A stretch of DNA of 64,000 bases from Streptomyces griseus (GTDB lineage Bacteria > Actinomycetota > Actinomycetes > Streptomycetales > Streptomycetaceae). The notes under the pieces were generated by a model, which saw only the letters and a list, made by a program, of their open reading frames with translations, made no database searches and was not told where the DNA came from. The stretch is from positions 1,009,954-1,073,953 of the forward strand of contig NZ_MDKB01000003.1 in assembly GCF_001715295.1 (NCBI RefSeq), written 5' to 3'. The translations under genes and the position numbers were made by a program. Within the stretch, counting starts at the first letter, position 1, and each line of letters begins with the position of its first letter. Positions 9,120-17,239 of the stretch are shown in pieces.

Positions 9120-10073
9120 ATGCCGCACGCCACCGCCGCGATACGCACCTCCGGCCATCGGCGGCCCCGCTGGTGGACGGAGCTGCCCCTGCTGGCGGTG
9201 GTGTACGGGCTGTACTCGGTGGGCCGCCTCCTGGTCCGGGAGGACATACCGGCGGCCGTGGACCACGGTCTCGCGATCCTGCGGATCGAGAAGGCGCTGT
9301 TCCTCAACGCCGAGCACCCTCTCAACCGGCTGCTGACCGAGCACGCCGCACTCGGCGTCCCCGCCGACTTCGCCTACGCCTCCCTGCACTACCTGGTCAC
9401 CCCGGCCGTCCTCGTATGGATGTTCCGCCGCAGGTCCGCCGCCTACCGGGCGGCCCGCACCTGGCTGATGACCTCGACCGTCCTCGGACTGGCCGGCTTC
9501 GCGCTGATGCCGACCTGCCCGCCCCGGCTGCTCGACGCCCGGCACGGATTCGTCGACACGATGGCCCAGTACAGCTCCTACGGCTGGTGGGGTACGGGCG
9601 CGAGCGCCCCCCGCGGGCTCAGCGGCATGACCAACCAGTACGCGGCGATGCCGAGCCTGCACGTCGGCTGGGCGGTGTGGTGCGGGCTCCTGCTGTGGCG
9701 CCACGGCCGCCACCCGCTCGTCCGGGCGGCGGGGATCGCCTACCCGCTGATCACCGTGTTCGTGGTGATGGGGACGGCGAACCACTACTTCCTCGACGCG
9801 GTGGCCGGCGCGGCCGTGATGGGCGTCGGCGCGCTGCTGACCAGGCCCGTCATGCGGGCCGCCGACCGTGTCAAGGACCGGGTGCGCGCCGTGTTCACGC
9901 CGGTGGCCGCCCCCGCCGTCCCCTCGAAGTACCCGGTTGTCAGTGGCGGATGCAAGACTTCCGCGGGTGAGCGCATCCCCGGCCAGCGGACCACCTCCGC
10001 AGATTCCAGCCACGCAGCCACCGGCTCCGCGGCCGACGCCGCCAGCGACGACGCTCCGGCAGCGGCTCGCTGA
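9120..10073 (+). CDS. PAP2-type membrane phosphatase / inositol-phosphoceramide-synthase-like
   Basis: A 317-residue polytopic membrane protein with about six hydrophobic segments. The phosphatase motifs are visible as AMPSLHVGWA (histidine of motif C2) and NHYFLDAVAG (motif C3, nucleophilic histidine). This arrangement is that of the aureobasidin-resistance/PAP2_3 branch, which transfers or removes lipid-linked phosphate groups on the outer face of the membrane. The natural substrate is unknown. The last 60 residues are low-complexity (Ala/Ser/Gly) and overlap the next gene by 107 bases in another frame, so the C-terminus may be dispensable. RBS GGGGAG precedes the ATG at 9120. Confidence 0.85.
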   Translation: MPHATAAIRTSGHRRPRWWTELPLLAVVYGLYSVGRLLVREDIPAAVDHGLAILRIEKALFLNAEHPLNRLLTEHAALGVPADFAYASLHYLVTPAVLVWMFRRRSAAYRAARTWLMTSTVLGLAGFALMPTCPPRLLDARHGFVDTMAQYSSYGWWGTGASAPRGLSGMTNQYAAMPSLHVGWAVWCGLLLWRHGRHPLVRAAGIAYPLITVFVVMGTANHYFLDAVAGAAVMGVGALLTRPVMRAADRVKDRVRAVFTPVAAPAVPSKYPVVSGGCKTSAGERIPGQRTTSADSSHAATGSAADAASDDAPAAAR

Positions 10074-11145
10074 GCTGCGCGGCCCGTCCGTCGCGCCGCA
10101 TCCGCTCGACGCGCGGGCGCTGGCCGCCCTCGCCGCCAACCCGGGCTGCAAGCGGCGCGCCCTGCTCGACGGCGCCGGGGTCGACAAGGCCGGGCTGGCG
10201 ACCGCGCTCGGCTCCCCCGCCGCGTTCGGCCAGTCACAGTTCGCGTTCATCCGGGGCAACGCCTTCGAGGCGAAGGTCAAGGCCGACGGCGGCACGGAGC
10301 TGCTGCGCCTGCTCTTCGAGCGGCTCGGCAGCGGCGCGGACGCCCCGGGGCCCGCCGAGGTGCCCGATCTGACGGCCGCCGGCCCCGAGGGCCGCGCCGC
10401 GCGCACGGCGCTGGCGCTGCGCGAGGCCACCGCTGCAGGCGGCTGGTCACTCCTGGACCACCCGATGCTGGCGCTGGAGGTGGCCGGGTCGCCCGTCTAT
10501 CTGGAGCCGGACGCCGTCGTGGTGCACCCCGACGGCACCTGGACCGTCGTCGAGATCAAGTCGTTTCCCATGATCGACAGCTCCGCCGATGCCGCGAAGG
10601 TGGGGGCCGCGGCCCGGCAGGCCGCCGTCTACGTCCTCGCGCTGGAGCGGGTCGCCGCACTGACCGAGGGGGCCGAGGTCGGCCACCGCGTCCTGCTGGT
10701 CTGCCCGAAGGACTTCTCCAACCTGCCGACCGCGTCGGTCGTGGACGTGCGCAAACAGCGTGCCGTCACCCACCGCCAGCTGACCAGGCTGACGCGCGTC
10801 GAGGACATCGCCGCCGCCCTGCCGGAGGGGACGACCTTCGACCCGGGGCGCTCGCCCGAGGAGCTGGGCACGGCGGTCGACGCGGTCCCCGCCGCCTACG
10901 CCCCCGAGTGCCTGGCCGCGTGCGAGCTGGCCTTCCACTGCCGGGCGAAGGCCCGTGCCCAGGGCGCGGTGGAGGCCCTGGGCCGGAGCGTGCGCGGCGA
11001 GCTCGGCAGCCTGACGACCGTCGCCGGGGTACTGGCGGCCGCGGCCGGCAAGGAAGGCGACCCGGCGGACCCGACGGTGGCCGCGCTGCGCCGGGCGGCG
11101 GCGCTGCGCGCCGAGGCACTGGAGGGCGGCGCACCATGTCGCTGA
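9967..11145 (+). CDS. RecB/Cas4-like PD-(D/E)XK nuclease with Fe-S-type cysteines
   Basis: 392 residues. Seen: a nuclease core with E171, D182 and E196-I-K198 (D-x13-EIK), followed by an Ala/Arg helix containing Gln (ARQAAVYVLAL), as in the QxxxY motif of RecB-family nucleases. A lone cysteine lies early (Cys61, PGCKRR) and a cluster lies late (Cys315, Cys319, Cys325 in CLAACELAFHC). That 1+3 spacing is how Cas4, AddB and Dna2 hold a 4Fe-4S cluster around the nuclease domain. The GTG at 9967 is the only credible start and overlaps the PAP2 gene by 107 bases. Residues 5-28 are a Pro-rich tail. The stop overlaps the next gene by 10 bases, so it forms a unit with the unknown protein and the helicase. 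A DNA end-processing role is inferred. Confidence 0.8.
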   Translation: MSASPASGPPPQIPATQPPAPRPTPPATTLRQRLAELRGPSVAPHPLDARALAALAANPGCKRRALLDGAGVDKAGLATALGSPAAFGQSQFAFIRGNAFEAKVKADGGTELLRLLFERLGSGADAPGPAEVPDLTAAGPEGRAARTALALREATAAGGWSLLDHPMLALEVAGSPVYLEPDAVVVHPDGTWTVVEIKSFPMIDSSADAAKVGAAARQAAVYVLALERVAALTEGAEVGHRVLLVCPKDFSNLPTASVVDVRKQRAVTHRQLTRLTRVEDIAAALPEGTTFDPGRSPEELGTAVDAVPAAYAPECLAACELAFHCRAKARAQGAVEALGRSVRGELGSLTTVAGVLAAAAGKEGDPADPTVAALRRAAALRAEALEGGAPCR

Positions 11146-12752
11146 TCACCACCCTGGCCCGGCTGGAGGCGGTCGACAGCGGGCGGGCCCAGCCGCTGGC
11201 CACCGTGCGCCACCGCCATCTGGCGGACCGGCCGCTGGTCCTGGTGCCCCTGACCACCGCGGGGGAGGCGGGCGCCCCGCTCGGGGCACTCGTGGGCGCG
11301 GACCGCGAGGCGCCCCGGCTGCTCGCGGTGCCCCAGCCACGCGACCGCGACCTGCGGTTCCAGTTCCTCGCCGAGCTGGCGGAGGCGGTGCTGCCGCACA
11401 TCGAGTCGTACGCCGACGCCGTCGAGCCGGCCGAGCGTGCGGAGACCGACCCGGAGACCGGCAAGAAGGTCAAGGTCGAGGTCGAGCTCTGCGCGGACGC
11501 CGCCCAGCTGATCGTGCCGAGCCGGGCGGGCGTCGAGTTCGTACGCCTGCTCGGGCGGTCCATGCGGTTCCGCCGCACCGCCGAGGACGATCCGGACACC
11601 CCGTACCCGGCGCCCGCCCGGGTGCCGCTGCTCGGCCGCTGGCTGACGCATTACGGGGAGCGGGCGCGGGTGCCGGGCTCGTCGCTGCTGCTGTCCGCGA
11701 CGGACCTGCTGAACCGGCACTGGGCGACGGGACAGAGCAGCCTGGAGGACCAGCACCTCGGTGCGCTGCTCGCCTGGGTCGACCCGCCGGCGGGCGGGTC
11801 GGGGGCGGTGGCGGCCCTCCGGGCGGAGCTGGAGCGGGACGGCACCGGGCAGCTGGTCTGCCCGCCCGCCGGACCGGCCACGGACCCGGCGTTCGACAAC
11901 AAGCTCCTCGCGCCGGCGATCGAGGCGTACGACCGGGCCCGCGCGGCGCTGGCCGCCGCCGAGGACGGTCTGGTCGCCGACGCCCGGCTCGGCGAGCTGA
12001 GCCGGGCCGAGCGGGAGATCAGGTCGCTCCTCGCGGGGGTGCTGCGGCCGACGTGGGACGCCGTGTGGCGGGGGCTCGACCTGCTGCGGGAGCTGCCGGC
12101 GGGTGCCAGGACCGAGGACCGCTGGACCAGGGACCGCTGGTCGTTCACCGCGCACCGGGACCGGGTCCGGGCGGGCGAGCCTCCGCAGCCGCGCCGGGAC
12201 GACGCGGTGACGGCGGCGCAGAAGCTGGCCTCACGGGAGTCGGCCCAGGCCCAGCTGGAGGCGCAGGAGGCGCTGGACGATCCGCTGGTGCTGGCGGGGC
12301 GGCGGCTGGCGGGCGAGGCGTTCGTCGCGGAGGTGACGGACGTCGAGATGACGTACACGGAGTCGAAGCGGCCCTCGCCGCGCCCGTTGCTCACGGTGCG
12401 CACGGACGAGCGCCCGCACCTCGGTGAGCGGACGAAGGTGTACCGCTCGCTGGACGGAAAGCCGCAGACGGCGGAGTTCGTCGCGTACGCCTCCGACGGC
12501 CCGGACGCCGGGGAGCTCCTGCTCGTCCTGAAGATCACCGACCGCATGGGCCGGAGCAGGGAGCCCGCGCCCGGCTCGGTGCCCGCGCCCGGTGACCGGA
12601 TCGCCTGGACGCTGTTCGAGCACGACCAGCGGGGCGGTCCGAAGCTGCCCGACCCCGAGGACACGCCGTGGACCCACGGCGGCCCGCCGGGCGCCGCGGC
12701 CGGCGGACACACCGAGCAGCCCGACCCCGTCACCGCGGAGGATCTCCTGTGA
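11136..12752 (+). CDS. Unknown 538-residue protein between nuclease and helicase genes
   Basis: No domain is recognised. The protein is soluble, charged and largely helical, with no signal or membrane segment. Residues 1-200 mix short strands and helices (VPLTTAGEAGAPLGALVGADRE). Residues about 270-430 are helix-rich with many Arg/Glu (LSRAEREIRSLLAGVLRPTWDAVWRGLDLL). Residues about 430-510 look like a beta-rich OB-like module (FVAEVTDVEMTYTESKRP, LLVLKITDRMG). The ATG at 11136 lies inside the end of the nuclease gene with GGAGGGCGG upstream, and its TGA overlaps the helicase start as GTGA. Such tight coupling on both sides suggests a stoichiometric complex. A scaffold or DNA-binding role is only a guess. 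Confidence 0.7.
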   Translation: MSLITTLARLEAVDSGRAQPLATVRHRHLADRPLVLVPLTTAGEAGAPLGALVGADREAPRLLAVPQPRDRDLRFQFLAELAEAVLPHIESYADAVEPAERAETDPETGKKVKVEVELCADAAQLIVPSRAGVEFVRLLGRSMRFRRTAEDDPDTPYPAPARVPLLGRWLTHYGERARVPGSSLLLSATDLLNRHWATGQSSLEDQHLGALLAWVDPPAGGSGAVAALRAELERDGTGQLVCPPAGPATDPAFDNKLLAPAIEAYDRARAALAAAEDGLVADARLGELSRAEREIRSLLAGVLRPTWDAVWRGLDLLRELPAGARTEDRWTRDRWSFTAHRDRVRAGEPPQPRRDDAVTAAQKLASRESAQAQLEAQEALDDPLVLAGRRLAGEAFVAEVTDVEMTYTESKRPSPRPLLTVRTDERPHLGERTKVYRSLDGKPQTAEFVAYASDGPDAGELLLVLKITDRMGRSREPAPGSVPAPGDRIAWTLFEHDQRGGPKLPDPEDTPWTHGGPPGAAAGGHTEQPDPVTAEDLL

Positions 12753-14083
12753 CAGCCGTTCTCGACCCGGGTTCCGCGGCGGCGCGGGCGACCGACGCGA
12801 TCCTCGGGGACACCCTGCGGGGCACGTCGCGCGGCATCGTCGTGGACTCGCCGCCGGGCGCCGGGAAGTCGACCCTGGTGGTGCGCGCGGCGCTCGAACT
12901 CGCGGCGGCGGGCCGCCCGCTGATGGTGGTCGCGCAGACCAACGCCCAGGTGGACGACCTGGTGGTCCGGCTCGCCGAGAAGGCGCCGGAACTTCCGGTG
13001 GGCCGCCTCCACAGCAGCGACTCCGACCCGTACGACAAGGTGCTGGACGGCCTGGCCCACGTCCGCACGTCGGCGAAGGCGGCGGATCTGGCCGGGCTCG
13101 ACATCGTTCTCTCCACGGCCGCCAAGTGGGCCCACGTGAAGAACGTGGAGCCCTGGGGGCACGCGATCGTCGACGAGGCCTACCAGATGCGGTCGGACGC
13201 GCTGCTGGCCGTGGCGGGGCTCTTCGAGCGGGCGCTGTTCGTCGGGGACCCCGGTCAGCTCGACCCGTTCTCGATCGTGGGCGCCGACCAATGGGCGGGG
13301 CTGTCGTACGATCCGTCGGCCAGTGCCGTGTCCACGCTGCTCGCGCACAACCCGGAGCTGCCGCAGCACCGGCTGCCGGTGTCGTGGCGGCTGCCCGCGT
13401 CGGCGGCGCCGCTGGTCTCGGACGCCTTCTACCCGTACACCCCCTTCCGGAGCGGTACGGGCCACGGGGACCGGCGGCTGTCGTTCGGCGTTCCCTCGGA
13501 CGGCTCCGGCCCCGACCGGGTGCTGGACGAGGCGGCCGAGTCCGGCTGGGGGCTGCTGGAGCTCCCGGCCCGCCACACCCCGCGTACCGACCCGGAGGCG
13601 GTGCGGGCGGTGGCCCTGGTGGTCCGGCGGCTGCTGGACCGGGACGGCGCCGCGACGAGTGAGCGTTCCCCGGAGGCCGTCGCGGTGACGGCGGACCGGG
13701 TCGCCGTCGGCACGGCCCACCGCGATCAGGCCGCGGCGGTGCGGGCGGCCCTGGCCGAGCTGGGGGTGACGGGCGTCGCGGTGGACACGGCGAACCGGCT
13801 CCAGGGCCGCGAGTTCGACGTGACGGTGGTCCTGCACCCGCTGTCCGGCCGCCCGGACGCCACGGCCTTCCACCTGGAGACGGGCCGCCTGTGCGTGCTG
13901 GCCTCGCGGCACCGGCACGCCTGTGTGGTGGTGTGCCGCGAAGGCGTGGCGGAGCTGCTGGACGAGCACCCCTCGACGGAGCCGGTCCAGCTGGGTGTGA
14001 CGGTGAAGTTCCCGGACGGCTGGGAGGCGAACCACGCGGTCCTGGCCCATCTCGCCGAGCACCGCGTCCCCTGGCGGCCGTGA
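12749..14083 (+). CDS. SF1 (Upf1/Dna2-type) helicase-like ATPase
   Basis: 444 residues. Walker A is PPGAGKST (35-42), the Q-like and Ia region is VVAQTNAQVDDLV, and Walker B is AIVDEAYQM (DEAY at 142-145). Motif III is LFVGDPGQLDPF, motif IV-like is LPVSWRLP, motif V is VDTANRLQGREFDVTVV and motif VI is ASRHRHACVVV. These are the hallmarks of the Upf1-like SF1 helicases that includes Dna2. The GTG at 12749 overlaps the preceding stop by four bases. With the Cas4-like nuclease two genes upstream, this gives the two activities of Dna2 on separate chains. It could act in DNA repair or in defence; nothing in the sequence decides. Confidence 0.85.
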   Translation: MTAVLDPGSAAARATDAILGDTLRGTSRGIVVDSPPGAGKSTLVVRAALELAAAGRPLMVVAQTNAQVDDLVVRLAEKAPELPVGRLHSSDSDPYDKVLDGLAHVRTSAKAADLAGLDIVLSTAAKWAHVKNVEPWGHAIVDEAYQMRSDALLAVAGLFERALFVGDPGQLDPFSIVGADQWAGLSYDPSASAVSTLLAHNPELPQHRLPVSWRLPASAAPLVSDAFYPYTPFRSGTGHGDRRLSFGVPSDGSGPDRVLDEAAESGWGLLELPARHTPRTDPEAVRAVALVVRRLLDRDGAATSERSPEAVAVTADRVAVGTAHRDQAAAVRAALAELGVTGVAVDTANRLQGREFDVTVVLHPLSGRPDATAFHLETGRLCVLASRHRHACVVVCREGVAELLDEHPSTEPVQLGVTVKFPDGWEANHAVLAHLAEHRVPWRP

Positions 14084-14190
14084 ATCCGGAACGCTCCGCA
14101 CGCATCGCCGGGGCCGTTCCTGGGCAGCGCTCTTGCGCCGGGCTGGACAATGGAAGGTGGCCCTCCGGCCGCCCGAGGAAGGAACACCAC

Positions 14191-14532
14191 ATGGCACAAC
14201 CCGAGCGGAACGACCGGCAGAGGCTGCGCCCCGCGCCCCTGCTCTTCGAGCCGGCCGAGGCGGCAGCCGATCCGGAGCACTTCTTCGACCTGGAGTCGAT
14301 GGACGACCCGAAGGAGCTGCTGGCCCGCGCGACGGAGCTGACGCACGCTTTCCGGGCCGCGGCCGACCGGGCCGTCGAGTTCCAGGCCGTGGCCGCCGCG
14401 CAGCTCGCCGACCCCCGCAGGTTCGACCGGCTCACGGCCGCGGACATAGCGGAGCGCGCGGAGTGGACCGAGGACTACGCCAAGAAGATGATCGAGTTCG
14501 GCCGCTCCCTGCTGAACGCGCCCCGCCCCTGA
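14191..14532 (+). CDS. Small conserved hypothetical protein
   Basis: 113 residues, acidic N-terminal half and helical throughout, with the C-terminal stretch ADIAERAEWTEDYAKKMIEFG resembling a helix-turn-helix or protein-contact helix pair. The ATG at 14191 follows GAGGAAGGA. It lies 107 bases after the helicase gene on the same strand and could belong to the same transcript, although the gap is larger than the overlaps inside the trio. No function recognised. Confidence 0.65.
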   Translation: MAQPERNDRQRLRPAPLLFEPAEAAADPEHFFDLESMDDPKELLARATELTHAFRAAADRAVEFQAVAAAQLADPRRFDRLTAADIAERAEWTEDYAKKMIEFGRSLLNAPRP

Positions 14533-14540
14533 CGCGGGGC
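14520..14540 (+). terminator. Hairpin at the end of the small hypothetical gene
   Basis: A perfect 7-base stem GCCCCGC/GCGGGGC with a 7-base loop spans the stop codon of the preceding gene. It is short and has no T-tract, so activity as a terminator is tentative. Confidence 0.4.
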
Positions 14541-14706
14541 AGAGCTGTCCTACGGTCCGGTGCGCGCCGGCCGGCCTTTCCCTACGTCACTCCGGGCACA
14601 GCCTCTGGCATATGCGTCCGGGCAAGATACTCCTTCGACAGCTGACCTGTCCGGCTTTCGCGCAACCCTGGGAAACAGCACCGTCACAGCCGGTAGACCT
14701 GTCGCC

Positions 14707-15408
14707 ATGAGCGCATGGCTGAACGACGCAACGATTCCGCACCCCGATGCCGCCCCACGCCACGCCGTCGACCTCGTCGCTCTGCTGCGGGACGGGACCG
14801 ACCACCGGACGGCCGACGACCGGGCCGCCCAGGTCACCGCCGCCGGGGCGGCCTGGCTGGCCACGGCCTCGCCCTGTCCGCGCAGCACGCTCTCCCGGTG
14901 GCGGGCGCACCCGGCGTCCCCGGGCGTCCTGCCGTGCGGCTCCACGTTCGACGTGGTGAGCGTGCCGGCCCTCTTCGGGCGGCGCATGCTGGAGCAGCTC
15001 TGGGCCGAGGGCCCCGGTTCGGGCCCGGTCGCCACCCACCGGGGCCGGATGCTGCTCTTCGCCTCGCCCGGCACCGCCCAGCGGCTGCCCTCACTGCTGG
15101 CCTGGGAGGAGTGGGGCACCGGCTCCGCCGCCCACGCCCGGGCGCACCGGGGCTCGCTGCCTCCGCTGCTGTGCCACGGCACGGGGGACGCGGTGACCGT
15201 GCCACCGCCGGCCGGCGGAGCGAACGGCGCGGGACCCCGCTGGCTGGTGGCACCGGACACCCGTCACCCCTGGCTTCCGGGTCCGGACGTGCTCCTCTGG
15301 GCGTGTGTACGGGTCAGCAGGTCGGCGGCCCCGTCGACCACCGGGAATTCGATTTTTCCTCCCGCCGATCCGGGTGCTAATGTCTACGACGTCAGCAGGC
15401 GCCGCTAG
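14707..15408 (+). CDS. Prim-Pol-like (bifunctional primase/polymerase N-terminal-like) protein
   Basis: 233 residues resembling the stand-alone Streptomyces proteins annotated as bifunctional DNA primase/polymerase. Supporting stretches are GAAWLATASPCPRSTLSRWRAHP, the central GPVATHRGRMLLFASPGT, and a C-terminal LPPLLCHGTGDAVTVPPP followed by PDVLLWACVR. The canonical acidic catalytic triad is not obvious to me, so enzymatic activity is doubtful. The ATG at 14707 is the natural start. The reading frame ends at the TAG at 15406-15408, ten bases inside the tRNA-Lys gene that follows, and the tRNA's -10 element lies in the coding sequence. Confidence 0.6.
   Translation: MSAWLNDATIPHPDAAPRHAVDLVALLRDGTDHRTADDRAAQVTAAGAAWLATASPCPRSTLSRWRAHPASPGVLPCGSTFDVVSVPALFGRRMLEQLWAEGPGSGPVATHRGRMLLFASPGTAQRLPSLLAWEEWGTGSAAHARAHRGSLPPLLCHGTGDAVTVPPPAGGANGAGPRWLVAPDTRHPWLPGPDVLLWACVRVSRSAAPSTTGNSIFPPADPGANVYDVSRRR
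15378..15383 (+). promoter_or_regulatory. -10 element of tRNA-Lys(1)
   Basis: TAATGT ends 15 bases before the mature tRNA. The same spacing recurs before the other two tRNA-Lys genes (TATTAT at 26919-26924, TAATGT at 31319-31324), and all three share the leader GTCAGCAG immediately before the tRNA. No convincing -35 hexamer is visible at 17-18 bases. Confidence 0.6.
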
Positions 15409-15472
15409 CTCAGTTGGTTAGAGCAGCTGACTCTTAATCAGCGGGTCCGGGGTTCGAGTCCCTGGCGGCGCA
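15399..15472 (+). tRNA. tRNA-Lys, anticodon CTT (copy 1)
   Basis: A 74-base cloverleaf without encoded CCA. Acceptor arm GCGCCGC/GCGGCGC, D stem GCTC/GAGC, anticodon stem GCTGA/TCAGC with loop CTCTTAA (anticodon CTT, reads AAG), T loop TTCGAGT and discriminator A. It differs from copies 2 and 3 at one acceptor pair (C-G here, T-A there). The first ten bases overlap the 3' end of the upstream coding sequence. Confidence 0.97.
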
Positions 15473-15478
15473 CAGACG

Positions 15479-15516
15479 GAAGAGACCCCCCTCGCGGAAG
15501 CGAGGGGGGTCTCTTC
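15479..15516. terminator. Strong hairpin terminator after tRNA-Lys(1)
   Basis: A perfect 17-base stem with a GGAA (GNRA-type) tetraloop begins seven bases after the tRNA. It also lies just beyond the stop of the convergent metalloprotease gene (15537), so it probably serves both directions. Confidence 0.92.
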
Positions 15517-15536
15517 GTGTGCCTGCGGGTCCCGGT

Positions 15537-16778
15537 TCAGGTACCGGTGTCGATGCGCACCGTCCACGCCCCCGAGGGTGTCCGGTCGGTGACCTCGATC
15601 CGGAGGCGTTCGCCGGGCACGGTGTAGCGCTCGCCCTCGCGGAGCGGGGCGTCGGCGAGGGGCGGGTAGACGGACCGGTCCCGGCAGGCGTCGGAGTGCG
15701 GGTGGGTGTCCAGTACCTCGACCGGGCCGCCGCCGGACGGGGTGGCGTTGTGGACGCGGTAGATCAGCACTCCTTCGGTGCAGGTCGCCCGGTCGTTCCC
15801 GGTGGCGCTGCGGGCCTCGACGGCCACGGCGCTGTCGGTGCCCGTCCTGAGGACCGCGAGCCGGGTCCCGAGGGAACCGCCGGGCGGGGGGGCCTCGCCC
15901 ATGGGCTCCAGGGTGAGGTCGGCGCTGCCCTGGACGCAGACGATCTGGCCGCGTCCCAGCCAGCCGAGCTTCCACTTGTGCCAGCCGAACAGTTCCGGGG
16001 ACAGTCCGAACTGGCTGCCCATCACGTCCCAGTCGCCGACGTGGGTGTCCCAGTCGCCCTTGCCGTCCTCCGGGCGGTGGTAGAGGTCCGCCAGGTCGAA
16101 GACGTGCCCGGTCTCGTGCGCGAGGACGTTGCGGTCCGGCGGGTGCTCCTCGAACACGGTGACCACCCGCCGGAGGTCCGTACCGTCGGCGCGCAGCGGC
16201 CGGTCGAAGTTGACGACCTTCGTGGCGTCCGAGTCCACGCCGGGCGCGTCCGGGTCGGCGACCAGGTAGACGATGTCGTACGCGGAGAAGTCGGTCCGCT
16301 CGTCGGCGGCGCGGATCGCGTCGCGCAGGTAGGCGCCGCGCCGGCCGGGGTCCCAGTCGCGCTGTATGCCGTACCAGGTGGAGGGACGGGGCATCCGGGT
16401 CCACTGCCGCTGGGGGTGGGCGCGCAGGGTGAACTTCCCGTACGAGGCGCGCTGGAAGAAACGGGTGGTCGAGGGGAAGTGGTCGGCGGCGAGGACCTCG
16501 GGAGGTACGGCGGGCTCGGAGTCGGGGAACGACAGGAACACCATCACCGCGTCGAGGTCGCGGCCGGGGCGGGGATAGGCGTTGTTCCAGCTGTCCAGCC
16601 CCAGGGAGTGGTGGGCCGCGGTGCGGGGCAGGGCGCAGGGGCCGGCATCGCGCGGGGAGGCCACGGCGGGCCCCGCGACCAGTCCGGTGGCGGCGAGCGC
16701 CGCGAGGGAGGTGAGGGCAGCCGCCGCACTGCGCAGACTCGGCCTCTCCACTCCCCCGGGTCTGCGCTGACGCGGCAC
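15537..16778 (-). CDS. Secreted M6-family (immune inhibitor A-like) metalloprotease
   Basis: 413 residues. The N-terminus is a signal peptide: basic MPRQRRPGG, then the hydrophobic SAAAALTSLAALAATGLVAG and an AVA-S cleavage region near residue 41. The zinc motif is HETGHVFDLADLYH, an extended HExxH type with the third ligand expected downstream, and is followed by GDWDVMGSQFGLSP, the methionine-turn segment of the M6 group. The C-terminal third is beta-rich with cysteines suited to disulfides. It is expected to act outside the cell on protein substrates. The gene stands alone and ends against the tRNA terminator. Confidence 0.87.
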   Translation of the reverse strand: MPRQRRPGGVERPSLRSAAAALTSLAALAATGLVAGPAVASPRDAGPCALPRTAAHHSLGLDSWNNAYPRPGRDLDAVMVFLSFPDSEPAVPPEVLAADHFPSTTRFFQRASYGKFTLRAHPQRQWTRMPRPSTWYGIQRDWDPGRRGAYLRDAIRAADERTDFSAYDIVYLVADPDAPGVDSDATKVVNFDRPLRADGTDLRRVVTVFEEHPPDRNVLAHETGHVFDLADLYHRPEDGKGDWDTHVGDWDVMGSQFGLSPELFGWHKWKLGWLGRGQIVCVQGSADLTLEPMGEAPPPGGSLGTRLAVLRTGTDSAVAVEARSATGNDRATCTEGVLIYRVHNATPSGGGPVEVLDTHPHSDACRDRSVYPPLADAPLREGERYTVPGERLRIEVTDRTPSGAWTVRIDTGT

Positions 16779-17239
16779 ATCTACCTCCGGGGTGGCGAAT
16801 GCGGAACATCCCCCTCACCCTGTGCCGGTTCGACGCCGTACGCCCTGTTGTGCTGCCCCACACGGGTCAGCGCGGGGCCCACCTCGCCACGGTCGGCGCC
16901 CTTGCCGCGCTGTCACCGCCCCGGCCTCGCGCTGTCACCGCGCGCCGGGACGTCATGGGCTGACATCCGCTCACAGAAAGTCATTTTCGATCACCCCGCC
17001 ACCACAACGAACCAGAGAAGAACAAAACCATCACGTGCGGGCAAAGTGGATGGCATCGGCCCCCTGAGCCAAGCGCGTGCCGTACGACGGAAACCGTCGC
17101 CGCGCTGGAACGGCCGACGCGCCACCCTCTATGCTTCACCTCGCTTTCCTGCGTGGTGTCCGCCTCCGGTACGGCACTCCACCCGATGACCCCTGCCCGA
17201 CCACATCTGTCGACACCATCTGCACAGCGGGAGCGAGCG
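16779..17239. other. Divergent intergenic region, metalloprotease / c-di-GMP enzyme
   Basis: About 460 bases without a credible gene. Around 16975-17035 the GC content dips (many A's and CAAC/GAAC words). At 17107-17111 there is GGAAC followed after 16 bases by TCT, similar to ECF sigma-E promoters, with TATGCT at 17130-17135 as an alternative -10; both point right. A short GACGG-AAA-CCGTC hairpin lies near 17088-17100. Regulation of the c-di-GMP gene by any of these is speculative. Confidence 0.4.

Noticed and set aside
15399..15472. tRNA-Lys as an integration site for a mobile element
   Set aside because: No integrase, excisionase or duplicated tRNA 3' end was seen near any of the three copies; the genes between them look like core genes.
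16975..17239. Possible c-di-GMP riboswitch upstream of the GGDEF-EAL gene
   Set aside because: GGCAAA and GAGCC words are present, but I could not fit the GEMM consensus pairing, and the distance to the start codon is long.
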